Shown here: positions 6,976 to 16,527 of the stretch, one piece after another | Layout of the letters: the number at the start of each line of letters is the position of its first letter | How positions within the stretch are numbered: the stretch's first letter is position 1 | Assembly (NCBI GenBank): GCA_008017155.1 | Contig: SSGX01000021.1 | Location: 1 to 64,000, forward strand | From: Neisseriales bacterium | Lineage (GTDB): Bacteria > Pseudomonadota > Gammaproteobacteria > Burkholderiales > UBA11063 | Length of the DNA: 64,000 bases | Direction of reading: 5' to 3' | Translations under genes and position numbers: made by a program | The notes under the pieces: model-generated | Databases searched by the model: none | Told to the model about the DNA's origin: nothing | Seen by the model: the letters and a program-made list of their open reading frames with translations, nothing else

Positions 6976-8706
6976 ATGGTTAGAAAACCATTAATTAAAG
7001 CCAAGCCAAGAAACCACTACCACTGGCGCAATGATTTACTTTTATGGGTTTTATTGCTAACTATCGCTGTGCTGCTTTTAAAGGGTTGGCACGATATGCA
7101 TTCAACCTTTTCTACTCCTTCTGGCAATATTGAAGTTAATCTTGATCCGCACTTATTGCCTTATTATACATTACGGACAACAATGCGTTTATTGTTGGGC
7201 TTGGTTTTTTCTTTATTATTCACGTTTATTTTTGGCGTATTAGCTGCAAAATATAAAGCAGCAGAGCGAGTAATATTGCCATTTGTAAATTTTATGGAAT
7301 CAGTGCCTTTGGTTGGTTTCCTTACCTTTACCACCGTAATGTTTATCGCGCTTTTCCCGCATAATATCATGGGGCTTGAGTGTGCTGCTATTTTTGGCGT
7401 ATTTACTGGTCAAGCATGGAATATGATGCTGATATTTTATCAAACAATCAGAATCGTACCCAATGAATTAAATGAGGCATCACGGATGTTTCATCATGGA
7501 CCATGGACACGTTTTTGGCGAGTTGAATGTCCATACTCAATGCCGGGATTATTGTGGAATACCATGGTTTCTCAATCAGCGGCTTGGTTTGCTATTCTTG
7601 CAACAGAGGCTATTCCGGTTAAAACTAATACAGTTGAATTGCCCGGAGTTGGTTCATTTATGGCTGAAGCATTAACTCAGGCTAATGTAAGCGCAGTAGT
7701 CTGGTCGGTAATTGCATTAATTGCTAATATTATCCTTTTAGATCAGCTAATGTTTAGGCCGTTAGTGCGTTGGGTGCATAAATTCAAATATGAAGATACT
7801 GCGAGTAAAAATCAAAATACTTCATGGTTCTATTCTTTGATTCGCCATTCATATTCATCCATTTATATGACGAGGGGATTAATAGCTTTTGCACACTTTT
7901 GGGTTTATGGACTACCACGACTTTGCTATAAGTTCAAACTAAATTATCTGGTGAAAGTAAGTCCGGGTGGTTCGGCAAAGGTAGCCAAATTATGGTATGT
8001 TGCAATCATTCTGATTTGTGGTTATTATGGTGTTTTATTGTGGCAATTCCTGCCTAAAGCAGATTTACTTAAAATGCCATTATTGATGTCATATACAGCT
8101 ATTCGGGTATTTGCAGCAATGGCATTAAGCGTTATTATTTTTGTACCACTCGGTGTCTGGATTGGACTAAATCAGAAATTAGTTAAAATGTTCCAGCCTA
8201 TTATTCAAGTCTTGGCAGCGTTACCGGCTAATTTATTTTACCCATTGATTGCCATAATTCTGATTAGCTACCATCAAAGTCTCAGTGTTTGGTCAATTTT
8301 TCTGATCATGCTTGGTACTCAGTGGTATATATTATTTAATGTAATAGCTGGGGTTTCGACCTTGCCACATAATTTGATTGAAGTTAGCCGGATGTTTCAT
8401 GTTAAAGGCTTTATGTGGTGGCGTAAATTTATGATTCCGGCGGTATTTCCATATATTGTTACTGGGATCATTTCTGCTGCTGGTGGAGCATGGAATGCTG
8501 CAATTGCATCTGAATTAATTACTTGGGGTAAGATGACCAAACAAGCGGTTGGACTTGGAGCTTATATTTCAGATACTACTGCCAATAATGAATTGGCACA
8601 AGCAGCACTTGGTTGTACAGTAATGTGTTTTATGGTTGCGTTGTGTATTGTTTTCGTCTGGAAACCTTTATATACAATTGCTGAAACTAAATTTAGAATT
8701 AACTAA
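6976..8706 (+). CDS. ABC transporter permease, duplicated (NitT/TauT-like anion type)
   Basis: A 576-residue inner-membrane protein made of two homologous BPD_transp_1 units. Each carries an EAA-type loop: NEASRMFHHGPWTRFWRVECP in the first half and EVSRMFHVKGFMWWRKFMIP in the second. Each unit is preceded by the usual transmembrane helices. This is the fused-permease arrangement of COG4986-type anion/sulfonate-like importers. The start at ATG 6976 is chosen over TTG 6961 because GGGACGGA lies 6 bp upstream. The ATPase gene follows 15 bp later; no solute-binding protein gene is adjacent, so the substrate is open. Confidence 0.8.
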   Translation: MVRKPLIKAKPRNHYHWRNDLLLWVLLLTIAVLLLKGWHDMHSTFSTPSGNIEVNLDPHLLPYYTLRTTMRLLLGLVFSLLFTFIFGVLAAKYKAAERVILPFVNFMESVPLVGFLTFTTVMFIALFPHNIMGLECAAIFGVFTGQAWNMMLIFYQTIRIVPNELNEASRMFHHGPWTRFWRVECPYSMPGLLWNTMVSQSAAWFAILATEAIPVKTNTVELPGVGSFMAEALTQANVSAVVWSVIALIANIILLDQLMFRPLVRWVHKFKYEDTASKNQNTSWFYSLIRHSYSSIYMTRGLIAFAHFWVYGLPRLCYKFKLNYLVKVSPGGSAKVAKLWYVAIILICGYYGVLLWQFLPKADLLKMPLLMSYTAIRVFAAMALSVIIFVPLGVWIGLNQKLVKMFQPIIQVLAALPANLFYPLIAIILISYHQSLSVWSIFLIMLGTQWYILFNVIAGVSTLPHNLIEVSRMFHVKGFMWWRKFMIPAVFPYIVTGIISAAGGAWNAAIASELITWGKMTKQAVGLGAYISDTTANNELAQAALGCTVMCFMVALCIVFVWKPLYTIAETKFRIN

Positions 8707-8721
8707 TGGGGGTAACTCATT

Positions 8722-9537
8722 ATGACAGATAAAAAAATTATACTTCATGCTGAGCATGTGTCAAAATCTTTTGAGATAAATAAGAATCATAGCCTACAGG
8801 TTCTTGAAGATATTAGTCTGGAAGTCTATGAAGGTGAGATAGTTGCATTTCTTGGTAAATCAGGTACAGGTAAATCAACTTTTTTACGGATCCTTGCTGG
8901 TTTGATGGAGGCTAGTAGTGGTAAAGTTACTTGTAATGGAAGTGTCATTAATGCGCCTTCACGTGATATGAGCATGGTTTTCCAAAGTTTTGCACTAATG
9001 CCTTGGCTTAGTGTTTTTGATAATGTTGCTTTTGGACTAGAAGCCTTAAATTATTCAAAAGAAAAAATCAAGTCGGTTGCACAAGCAATGATAGATATGA
9101 TTGGGCTTGCAGGTTATGAAAATTCATACCCGAAAGAACTCTCTGGTGGGATGAAACAGCGGGTTGGATTGGCTAGAGCTTTAGCAGTTGAACCTGATAT
9201 TCTATTACTAGATGAACCTTTTTCTGCTTTGGATATCTATACTGCGCATAAAATTAAGACTGATTTGACTGAATTGTGGGAATCAAGACAAATCAAGACG
9301 CGTTCAATGATTATTGTAACTCATAATGTTGAAGAAGCCGTAATTATGTCTGATCGGGTATTAGTATGGGATAGTAATCCTGGACGAATTGCTAGAGAGT
9401 TTAAAATTGATATTCCTAGAAGTGAACGTAGTAAACGAAGTGTTCTTGATCTAGTTGAAGAAATCAGTCATCATCAGCATGAACAGATTGCTTATGCAGA
9501 ACGAAAACGAAAACCTCATATTTCATTAAAGAAATAA
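8722..9537 (+). CDS. ABC transporter ATP-binding protein (nitrate/sulfonate/taurine type)
   Basis: A 271-residue ATPase with Walker A GKSGTGKST (near 48-56), Q-loop QSFALMPW, signature LSGGMKQR, Walker B ILLLDEPFSALD and switch His in VTHNVEE. VLVWDSNPGRI is typical of the TauB/SsuB/NrtD group. GGGGGTAA precedes ATG 8722. It forms a two-gene operon with the duplicated permease and ends in a strong terminator. A sulfonate or sulfate-related substrate would fit the sulfate-activation remnant nearby, but that is speculation. Confidence 0.85.
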   Translation: MTDKKIILHAEHVSKSFEINKNHSLQVLEDISLEVYEGEIVAFLGKSGTGKSTFLRILAGLMEASSGKVTCNGSVINAPSRDMSMVFQSFALMPWLSVFDNVAFGLEALNYSKEKIKSVAQAMIDMIGLAGYENSYPKELSGGMKQRVGLARALAVEPDILLLDEPFSALDIYTAHKIKTDLTELWESRQIKTRSMIIVTHNVEEAVIMSDRVLVWDSNPGRIAREFKIDIPRSERSKRSVLDLVEEISHHQHEQIAYAERKRKPHISLKK

Positions 9538-9564
9538 AAAAAGACCACAAAGTGGTCTTTTTTT
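9538..9564. terminator. Bidirectional rho-independent terminator
   Basis: Perfect 8-bp stem AAGACCAC (9541-9548) and GTGGTCTT (9552-9559) with loop AAA, flanked by A and T runs on both sides. It lies between the ABC ATPase gene (plus) and the convergent phasin gene (minus) and can serve both. Confidence 0.9.
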
Positions 9565-9582
9565 ATTAATCAGTAGCTAAAG

Positions 9583-10143
9583 TTATTTAGCAGCCGCAGT
9601 ATCCGCAGCTTTTTTAACTGTATTTAAAGTAGCTTGCGTAGCTGCCTGAAGGTTTTTTGACGCAACTTCAGCAACTTGAGAAGTAACTTTAGTTACTGTG
9701 TCAGCAGCTTGATTAGTAGTTGTAATGATGTTTTGGATAGACTCACTAGCAGCTTTTGAAAAAGTTGGATTAACTGCAGAGAATTGATCAACAGACTTAA
9801 CTAGAGATTCTTGTGCACCTTTGATTGTGCTATTTGCTGCAGTTGAAAACACAGCCTGAGACTGATTTAAAACACTATATAACTCTTGACTTTTAGCAAT
9901 TGAAGATTCAACTGAGCTAATTGCAAATTTTTGCATGCAGCTAATCGCTTCAGTAGGATTTGTTGCTGAGTAAATATTTTTTGCTGCAACAGCTGATTCT
10001 TGCATGAAAGAACGAACAGCATCACATTGAATCATTGCTGCTTGCTTAATTCCTTCAATCGAAGCATTAGCAAGATTAACACAAGTATCCATCATTGATT
10101 GTACTTGAGAATTGAACGCTGTATACTGAGTAGATTTTAACAT
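9583..10143 (-). CDS. Phasin family protein
   Basis: A 186-residue Ala/Ser-rich, mostly helical protein with the amphipathic heptad-like pattern of Phasin_2 proteins (FNSQVQSMMDTCVNLANASIEGI at the start, Ala/Thr-rich C-terminus TVKKAADTAAAK). Phasins coat polyhydroxyalkanoate granules; they are common in Betaproteobacteria. AAAGGAGA lies just before ATG, and a near-consensus promoter is found about 70-95 bp upstream, so expression should be strong. It is monocistronic. No PHA synthase gene is in the window, so a general stress or granule role cannot be decided here. Confidence 0.8.
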   Translation of the reverse strand: MLKSTQYTAFNSQVQSMMDTCVNLANASIEGIKQAAMIQCDAVRSFMQESAVAAKNIYSATNPTEAISCMQKFAISSVESSIAKSQELYSVLNQSQAVFSTAANSTIKGAQESLVKSVDQFSAVNPTFSKAASESIQNIITTTNQAADTVTKVTSQVAEVASKNLQAATQATLNTVKKAADTAAAK

Positions 10144-10208
10144 TTGTTGTCTCCTTTTTGATTATTCATAACCTCATTGTGATAGGTTAGGATTTATTAA
10201 CAGGCAAT

Positions 10209-10237
10209 ATTATGCTGTATTGCAAAAATAAAGTCAA
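10209..10237 (-). promoter_or_regulatory. Phasin gene promoter
   Basis: On the minus strand TTGACT (10237-10232), a 17-bp spacer, then CATAAT (10214-10209), close to the sigma-70 consensus with ideal spacing. The untranslated leader would be about 60 bases and ends in the AAAGGAGA ribosome-binding site. Confidence 0.7.
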
Positions 10238-10369
10238 GTTTTTTCAGTTGGGATTTTCAAATTAGCTTAAACATTTTATTTATAATAAATTAAATCAGTT
10301 TATTGTGAGTTGTATTTATGCACTATTTTTGCTCTTTGTGATTTGGTTTTTTGTTGTGATATTTAGGAT

Positions 10370-10399
10370 TTGCATTAATACAACATTTTTTGGTATAAA
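10370..10399 (+). promoter_or_regulatory. Promoter in front of candidate small RNA
   Basis: TTGCAT (10370-10375), an 18-bp spacer, then TATAAA (10394-10399) preceded by TGG, an extended -10 element. It points rightward, opposite to both flanking genes, and no protein-coding frame follows. Confidence 0.55.
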
Positions 10400-10405
10400 A
10401 GATGA

Positions 10406-10540
10406 TACTAGCCATATCCCAAATTTTATATTATAAACTAAGTACGTAAAGAATCAAGGTGTGACAGATTATTAGTTGTTGGTGATTATCAATTGAAACT
10501 ATTTTGATGCCCCGCTACTTGCGGCGGGGTTATTTATTTT
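10406..10540 (+). ncRNA. Candidate small RNA between phasin and antiporter genes
   Basis: A transcript of about 135 nt is predicted from the extended -10 promoter at 10370-10399 to the GC-rich hairpin and T-rich run at 10509-10540. Both neighbouring genes lie on the minus strand, so the promoter-terminator pair serves neither. The longest ATG frame inside is about 15 codons. No known RNA family is recognised. The start is estimated from the promoter and the strand follows from the terminator's T-rich side. Confidence 0.45.
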
Positions 10541-10541
10541 A
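10509..10541 (+). terminator. Rho-independent terminator of the candidate small RNA
   Basis: Stem CCCCGC (10510-10515) with GCGGGG (10524-10529), loop of 8, followed on the plus strand by TTATTTATTTT. The minus-strand side lacks a T run, so it is read as a plus-strand terminator rather than the end of the antiporter transcript. Confidence 0.65.
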
Positions 10542-10580
10542 AAAATGTAATTAAATTCAGAATGTTGTATTATCTATTTT

Positions 10581-12347
10581 TTAAGCATCAGGTTTTGATT
10601 CCATTACAGTAAATAATTCAATTTGTAGCCATGATTGCAAGCGTACCATTGGCTTCCATAATGCAACAGCTAGTAGTATTTCACCTGTGATTATCATCAC
10701 TAATATCTCTGGATCTGGAAGAATATGTTTACTTATTGAAAAGATAAAACACATAATTAGGACAATTGCTATGATTGGTAAAGATTCAAATATTATCCTC
10801 CGTAATTTGTAGGTGTTCTTACCGCCAAATTCACTAGAAATCCACATTTCAGAAAGTATCATTGCCAAGGCTTTGAGTTTGCGATATGCTGCAATAAGAA
10901 ATGGTAACGAGATAAAAATTGCTAATCCACAAATAATGGCACGATGAATTTGCTCATTTAATAACGTACCTTCAGCATCATTTATCACTTTTTGATCAAA
11001 ATTAGTGGCAATAAATATCCCCGCCAAAAATACAGCAATAACTAGGGCGCAATTAACTATAACTTGTAGTACTATTTTCCCAATAATCTTAACTAGCATG
11101 GCACTATCACCCGTTGGGTGTAAATCTCTTAACCAAATAGTATAGAATTTCAAAGGGTTTTTAAGAAATTTGGGGATTCTATTGCTAACTATTCTTGATA
11201 TTGGATCAGCAGCTTGAATTAAATATGGCGTAAGTAGAGTAGTAATTGCTGATACCGTTATCGCGATTGGATAGAGGAAACTACTGGTTACTTTAAGTGT
11301 ACTACCCAGACTTGCAATAATGAATGAGAACTCACCAATTTGAGCTAGCCCCATCCCAATTCTTAATGAAGTCTTACCATTTTGTCCCGAAATAAATGAA
11401 CCTGTTGTTGCGCCAATTATTTTTCCGCCCATTAATGCTAGCGAAATCAATAAAATCGGGGTAAGATATTCTAGCATAACTCCAGGATTTAACATCATTC
11501 CGATAGTAACAAAAAAGATTGCACAGAACATATCTCTAACTGGTTCAATTAATTTTTCAATTAATGCTAGCGGTCTTGCCTCGGCAACTATTGCACCCAT
11601 CATGAATGCGCCAAGAGCCACACTATAGTTTAGTGCAAGAACTAGCAGGCAAAAACCAAAGCATAATCCAAGCACGCTGATTAGCATCATTTCATGGCTA
11701 TTAAATTTGGCAATGTAGGCAAGTAATCTAGGAATAGTCAAAAGACCTAAAATCAGTGATACAATGATAAATAAAGACAATTTACCAACAGTGGATAGAA
11801 TTTCATGCGAATCAACTGCACCGCTGGTTGCGAGTCCAGATAATAGGGCGATGATGGCAATTGCCAAAATATCCTCAACAATCAAAACCCCAAAAATGAG
11901 CTGGGCAAATTTTTGTTGTTTCATACCCAGTTCACCAAGCGCCTTGACAATAATTGTAGTTGATGAAATAGCCATCATTGCACCGAGGAAGATACAATCC
12001 ATTTGCTGCCAGCCAAACCAGTGACCAAGATTATAACCAATTGCTACCATTAGACTTGTTTCGCAAACCGCGGTAATAAATGCTTTTGGTCCTACTTTTG
12101 CCAATTTTTTTAGGCTAAATTCCAAGCCCAATGAAAACATCAAGAAGATTACCCCCAATTCACCTAGCACCAGAATAATCTGTTTATCATGGATTAATTC
12201 AAATGGTGGCGTATGTGGACCAATTATAACTCCAGCCAGCAAATAACCGAGAACGACAGGCTGCTTGAGCTTATTAAATATGATCGTGATTAGTCCGGCA
12301 ACCAACATAATGATCGCCATATCATGAATAAAGGTATCTGCGTGCAT
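10581..12347 (-). CDS. Monovalent cation:proton antiporter-2 (CPA2/KefB-like) family protein
   Basis: A 588-residue inner-membrane protein. Residues 1-380 form the Na_H_Exchanger core: VILGYLLAGVIIGPHTP near the start, LGELGVIFLMFSLGLEFS, SSTTIIVKALGELGM, and GLAQIGEFSFIIAS. The C-terminal 200 residues hold about four more hydrophobic segments and no visible TrkA_N/RCK nucleotide-binding domain, unlike KefB/KefC. It starts 8 bp after the tex stop, with GGGAG before ATG, so the two form an operon. It probably exchanges K+ or Na+ for H+; ion choice cannot be read from sequence. Confidence 0.85.
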   Translation of the reverse strand: MHADTFIHDMAIIMLVAGLITIIFNKLKQPVVLGYLLAGVIIGPHTPPFELIHDKQIILVLGELGVIFLMFSLGLEFSLKKLAKVGPKAFITAVCETSLMVAIGYNLGHWFGWQQMDCIFLGAMMAISSTTIIVKALGELGMKQQKFAQLIFGVLIVEDILAIAIIALLSGLATSGAVDSHEILSTVGKLSLFIIVSLILGLLTIPRLLAYIAKFNSHEMMLISVLGLCFGFCLLVLALNYSVALGAFMMGAIVAEARPLALIEKLIEPVRDMFCAIFFVTIGMMLNPGVMLEYLTPILLISLALMGGKIIGATTGSFISGQNGKTSLRIGMGLAQIGEFSFIIASLGSTLKVTSSFLYPIAITVSAITTLLTPYLIQAADPISRIVSNRIPKFLKNPLKFYTIWLRDLHPTGDSAMLVKIIGKIVLQVIVNCALVIAVFLAGIFIATNFDQKVINDAEGTLLNEQIHRAIICGLAIFISLPFLIAAYRKLKALAMILSEMWISSEFGGKNTYKLRRIIFESLPIIAIVLIMCFIFSISKHILPDPEILVMIITGEILLAVALWKPMVRLQSWLQIELFTVMESKPDA

Positions 12348-12355
12348 AATCTCCC

Positions 12356-14656
12356 TTATAGCCTTTTAAGTTTGGCAAATGCAGCTGCCATACTATTTTC
12401 AGTGCTAGCTGATTTATTTTCCCGTGGTGGGCGTTGTTGATTATTTGCGGTATTATTGCTACTTCTTGCTGTTACTGGGATATTAAGTTTATTTAACCCT
12501 TTCATAGTAAGTGCAATCCGTTTGCGTTTTACATCCACTTCTTCAACTCGTACTTTTACGATTTGTCCAACTTTTAGAACATCATTTGGGTTAGCTACAT
12601 ATTGATCAGCAATTGCTGATATGTGCACAAGTCCATCTTGATGTACTCCAATATCAACAAAAGCGCCAAAATTAGCAACATTGGTTATGACACCCTCGAG
12701 TTCCATTCCAATTTGCAGGTCGCTAATTTCATTGATTCCTTCCTTGAATTGAGCAGTTTTAAATTCACCACGTGGATCGCGTCCTGGTTTATCTAGTTCT
12801 TTTAAAATATCGGTAACTGTAGGTAGTCCGTATTGATCGCTAACAAATTCGCTAGGCTTAACCGTTTTTAATAATTGACTATTACCAATCAAAGCATCAA
12901 TTTCTATTCCAAGCTTATTTGCAATAACTTCGACTAAAGGATAACTTTCTGGGTGAACAGCCGATTTATCAAGTGGGTTATTGCCATCATTAATCCGCAG
13001 GAAGCCAGCACATTGCTCAAAGGTTTTTTCGCCAAGGCGACTTACCTTAGTTAACTCTTTGCGATTTTTAAATTTACCATTACTATCACGGTAGCTAACA
13101 ATATTGCTGGCAATAACATTATTTAAGCCTGATACTTTTGCCAGTAATGGAATGGAAGCGGTATTTACATCGACACCCACAGCATTTACGCAATCTTCTA
13201 CCGTATTTTCAAGGCTTTGTACTAGTCTTGTTTGATTGACATCATGTTGATACTGACCAACTCCAATCGATTTTGGATCAATTTTTACTAATTCGGCAAG
13301 TGGGTCTTGTAATCTTCTTGCGATTGAAACTGCTCCTCGTAAACTAACATCAAGTTCGGGAAATTCTTTTGCTGCAAATTCTGAAGCTGAATAAACAGAA
13401 GCTCCTGCTTCGGATACCACCACCACTTGAACTTGGATTTCTTTATACTGTTTGAGTAATTCTTTTACCAGTTGTTCGGTTTCACGCGAGGCAGTTCCAT
13501 TTCCAATACTGATTAATTCTGTGTTATGCGCTTTTATTAATTTTGCTAAGGTTAACATAGCTTCATCGGCACTCAGGGTGAACGGATAGATGGTACTTGT
13601 ATTTAATAATTTACCGGTATTGTCGATAACCGCTACTTTTACACCAGTCCTGATTCCCGGGTCAAGCCCAATCGTTCTTTTGCTACCCGCAGGTGCCTGA
13701 AGTAGTAGATTTCTTAAATTTGTACCAAATACTTTTATTGCTTCATTATCGGCATTTTCGCGCATATTGCTGATTAACTCATTCTCTAGTGATGGATAAA
13801 TCTTAGCTTTCCATGCTAATCTAACACAGTCTCTAAGCCAACTACTTGCTGCTTTATTGTCGGTAATCATAAATTCATTTTTAATCAGATTTTCATAAAT
13901 CGAAAGTTCACCACGAGCTAAAACATGTTGTTCTGGATATTCTACCGCAATAGTCAAGAAGTTCTCGTTGTTGCCACGTAGAATTGCAAGGGCACGATGA
14001 GAGGGAATGCTTTTTATTAATTCCTGATGGTTGAAATAATCGGTAAATTTGATTCCTTCTTCTTCCTTACCTTCAATTACCTTAGCTGTTATCATTCCTT
14101 CGCTAGCGAATCGTTCGCGTAGTTTTGCCAGTAAATTAGCATTTTCGGCAAAAATATCTAAGACAATAAATCTAGCGCCTTCAAGTGCTTCTTCTGGTGT
14201 ATTGATGTTTTTTTCAGGGTTAAGAAAAGATTGTGCCAAAGTTAATGGCTCCTGATCCTGATTTTCAAGTAACGATAAAGCAAGCGGTTCAAGTCCTGCT
14301 TCTTTGGCAATCTGAGCTTTAGTTCTACGTTTTGGTTTATATGGTAAATATAAATCTTCAAGAGTTGTTTTATTGTCAGCAGCAAGGATAGCAGCTTCAA
14401 GTTCAAGAGTTAGCTTACCTTGTTCAGAAATTGATTTAAGTATTGTTTCGCGTCGTTCATCAAGTTCCCGCAGGTAAACAAGCTTTTCGGCAAGCATCCG
14501 TAACTGAGTATCATCAAGTCCACCTGTTACTTCTTTACGATAACGAGCAATAAAAGGAACTGTTGCACCTTCATCGAGTAATGCTACGGTATTTTTAATT
14601 TGATATTCATTTATATTTAGTAAATTGGCTAAACGGGTCTCAATACTTAAAAGCAT
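12356..14656 (-). CDS. tex: Tex, RNA-binding transcriptional accessory protein
   Basis: A full-length 766-residue Tex. Helical N-terminal domain to about 190, YqgF/RNase H-like core with [18 protein letters not shown] near 327-344, helix-hairpin-helix region with [19 protein letters not shown] and GKFKNRKEL, and an S1 domain at about 645-715 ([21 protein letters not shown]). A basic, Ser/Asn-rich tail follows. Tex is a conserved nucleic-acid-binding protein that affects transcription. It is the first gene of a two-gene operon with the CPA2 antiporter. Confidence 0.95.
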   Translation of the reverse strand: MLLSIETRLANLLNINEYQIKNTVALLDEGATVPFIARYRKEVTGGLDDTQLRMLAEKLVYLRELDERRETILKSISEQGKLTLELEAAILAADNKTTLEDLYLPYKPKRRTKAQIAKEAGLEPLALSLLENQDQEPLTLAQSFLNPEKNINTPEEALEGARFIVLDIFAENANLLAKLRERFASEGMITAKVIEGKEEEGIKFTDYFNHQELIKSIPSHRALAILRGNNENFLTIAVEYPEQHVLARGELSIYENLIKNEFMITDNKAASSWLRDCVRLAWKAKIYPSLENELISNMRENADNEAIKVFGTNLRNLLLQAPAGSKRTIGLDPGIRTGVKVAVIDNTGKLLNTSTIYPFTLSADEAMLTLAKLIKAHNTELISIGNGTASRETEQLVKELLKQYKEIQVQVVVVSEAGASVYSASEFAAKEFPELDVSLRGAVSIARRLQDPLAELVKIDPKSIGVGQYQHDVNQTRLVQSLENTVEDCVNAVGVDVNTASIPLLAKVSGLNNVIASNIVSYRDSNGKFKNRKELTKVSRLGEKTFEQCAGFLRINDGNNPLDKSAVHPESYPLVEVIANKLGIEIDALIGNSQLLKTVKPSEFVSDQYGLPTVTDILKELDKPGRDPRGEFKTAQFKEGINEISDLQIGMELEGVITNVANFGAFVDIGVHQDGLVHISAIADQYVANPNDVLKVGQIVKVRVEEVDVKRKRIALTMKGLNKLNIPVTARSSNNTANNQQRPPRENKSASTENSMAAAFAKLKRL

Positions 14657-14995
14657 TTATAAAGTCCTAGTAAATAGTAATAATCTAATTAATAAAATAA
14701 CTCTTAATTAATAATTAAGACTTAATTGTAAAGCATTATTAAGTAAGTTATTGTTTTTTTATGCTCATGATTATATCTGTATGATGAGAAGAAAGGTCGA
14801 TTACATATCTTTTTTAAGCCTTATTTATTCATAGACTGATTATAAGGCTTCAACCTCTTTTAAAGTTAAATTTTAGTGTATCTTTAAATTGAATCATTGG
14901 TGTGTTTGTTTAAGTAGTTAATAATTTCCTAAAAAAATACTATTCTCGATTGGGGTATAATACCTGCTTAATTTAACTATCAAAGAGTTTTTTTA
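14657..14995. other. Divergent intergenic region between tex and a membrane-protein operon
   Basis: No coding frame longer than about 17 codons. A 9-bp inverted repeat AAGCCTTAT/ATAAGGCTT (14816-14824 and 14842-14850) encloses a 17-base loop; it has no T run on its 3' side in either direction, so it is not a simple terminator. A short palindrome CTTAATTAATAATTAAG lies at about 14703-14719. The plus-strand -10 for the next gene is near its right end. Confidence 0.4.
14956..14961 (+). promoter_or_regulatory. Probable -10 element for the membrane-protein pair
   Basis: A perfect TATAAT lies 35 bp before the start codon at 14996. No convincing -35 hexamer is seen at the right distance, so it may need an activator or be weak. 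Confidence 0.45.
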
Positions 14996-15724
14996 ATGAC
15001 TGAACTATATATTAAATCAGAATTACCAAATGGTATTGCTTGGAATTGGGTTAAAGAAAGTTTTGCTATTTTTCGTGAGAAACCAATTAATTTCTTATTT
15101 TTGTCAATTGCATTTATTCTCTTTTCATTTTTTCCCTTTATTGGCTCAATATTAGGGGTATTTGTTTTAGTAAGAATATATCTTACAATTGATAAAGCTT
15201 TGTCTGGAGAAAGCATTGGATTACGGCTTAGTTTTGGCGAAATTATTGTTCGTCGAAATATTTTAAATTATGCTCTTTTAAGTATGCTTTTTGACTTATT
15301 TGGTATGCTGATAGTAGAGGCTCTTGCAAACTACTGGCAAATCGATATGAAAAATCAATCTATGCTTGCCGATAAGCGAATAGTTATAGCTTTAGGTGGA
15401 GTAAGTTTATTCCGAATGGGTTTTTTTGGTATTTCGCTAGCTATTCTTTCATTTAATCCAAAACTACAACTTTTAAAAGCATTAAAATTAAACTGGAAAC
15501 TAATGCTTAAGCATTGGGCAATTTTATTGTTATCATGTTTTTTATTATTACCATTTCTAATCATTCCATTATATCTAGGAATAATTATTGCGTTTTCATC
15601 TGAAAATACAGCAATTTTTGCAATCGGTTTTTTTATTATGGCATTAACAATCTTGGTATTTATTATGGTAACTACCGCTTTTTGCTATAAGATCTATAAA
15701 GATGGAATTACAAATGTCAAATAA
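14996..15724 (+). CDS. BPSS1780-family multi-spanning membrane protein
   Basis: A 242-residue protein with about six hydrophobic segments. Its N-terminus ELPNGIAWNWVKESFAIFREKP followed by NFLFLSIAFIL is the pattern of the BPSS1780 family of membrane proteins, common in Betaproteobacteria and of unknown function. The next gene encodes a related protein (same opening GISWIIEGMRIFLKKPLPLL), so the pair arose by tandem duplication and the products may act together. The start is ATG 14996; the ribosome-binding site AAAGAG is modest. Confidence 0.7.
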   Translation: MTELYIKSELPNGIAWNWVKESFAIFREKPINFLFLSIAFILFSFFPFIGSILGVFVLVRIYLTIDKALSGESIGLRLSFGEIIVRRNILNYALLSMLFDLFGMLIVEALANYWQIDMKNQSMLADKRIVIALGGVSLFRMGFFGISLAILSFNPKLQLLKALKLNWKLMLKHWAILLLSCFLLLPFLIIPLYLGIIIAFSSENTAIFAIGFFIMALTILVFIMVTTAFCYKIYKDGITNVK

Positions 15725-16463
15725 AGACTTAATTAACTTTAAGAAAACCAAATTTTTTGATGGTATTAGCTGGATAATTGAAGGAATGAGAATTTTTTTA
15801 AAAAAACCATTGCCTTTACTTATTGTATCTCTACCTTTTCTTTTTGGTTTTACCGGGATTATGTGGATAAATATCCAAGGAGTTTATACGGCTTCAGGTG
15901 CTTTATTGGCAACATTTGTTTTAAGCCTGATATTCCCACTAAGCGTACAAGCGATTACTGTTAGCTATAAGCAATTTGAAGATAATCAGGAAGTTAGATT
16001 GTCAAAATCATACAATCAGGTATTTTCCCTTAATGGTTTACGTCTTATTTTAGTTTATGTGCTATTAGTTTTATTCTGTTCTTTTGGTTCAAACTATTTT
16101 TTTAGTCTGGTTCAGTCTGAAAGTGTAATAATTAACTATGTTTTTCAATCAGTTTTTATTGTTTTACAGTTTATCATACTACTAGCAATCCCTTTAAATG
16201 TGTACTCAAAAAAACGAATTAGACCATTTCGGATATTGTTTTTAAGCTTAATCGGTTTAATCCGTAATTTTATTCCATGTTTAACTGTCATTATATCAGC
16301 ATTTATTCTTCTAATTCTAGCAATACTCCTTGCAAAATATCTAGCAATAGTTGCTGGTAAGGGAGCAATAGTATTTTATTTATTAGAGCTTTGGTTATTT
16401 GTGACTTGGCTTGGTACAACAGCAATTGCAATGTTTAAGGCAATTTATACTCAAATAGATTAG
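15714..16463 (+). CDS. BPSS1780-family membrane protein, paralogue of the preceding gene
   Basis: A 249-residue, six-segment membrane protein. After a short hydrophilic start it repeats the family opening, FDGISWIIEGMRIFLKKP, then alternates hydrophobic helices and short basic loops. ATG 15714 is chosen over 15702 because GGA lies about 8 bp upstream and the overlap with the preceding gene is then 11 bp; both are in frame. Function unknown. Confidence 0.7.
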   Translation: MSNKDLINFKKTKFFDGISWIIEGMRIFLKKPLPLLIVSLPFLFGFTGIMWINIQGVYTASGALLATFVLSLIFPLSVQAITVSYKQFEDNQEVRLSKSYNQVFSLNGLRLILVYVLLVLFCSFGSNYFFSLVQSESVIINYVFQSVFIVLQFIILLAIPLNVYSKKRIRPFRILFLSLIGLIRNFIPCLTVIISAFILLILAILLAKYLAIVAGKGAIVFYLLELWLFVTWLGTTAIAMFKAIYTQID

Positions 16464-16486
16464 ATTGATATAGTTGAAGCTATTGT

Positions 16487-16527
16487 AACTCACTAGTAAT
16501 CATTTTGAAAATAGTTGCTAGTTAGTT
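16487..16527. repeat. Imperfect inverted repeat between convergent genes
   Basis: Arms 16487-16499 and 16515-16527 pair over 13 positions with one mismatch and one possible G-U pair, and an inner ATTTTGAAAAT extends the hairpin. It covers the stop codon of the patatin-like gene. It may help terminate both convergent transcripts, but no T run follows on either strand. Confidence 0.35.

Noticed and set aside
14980-15216. Minus-strand frame of 78 codons over the first BPSS1780-type gene, and similar opposite-strand frames in pyrG, thrA and elsewhere
   Set aside because: They lie wholly inside well-supported genes, have no ribosome-binding sites and show no recognisable domains.
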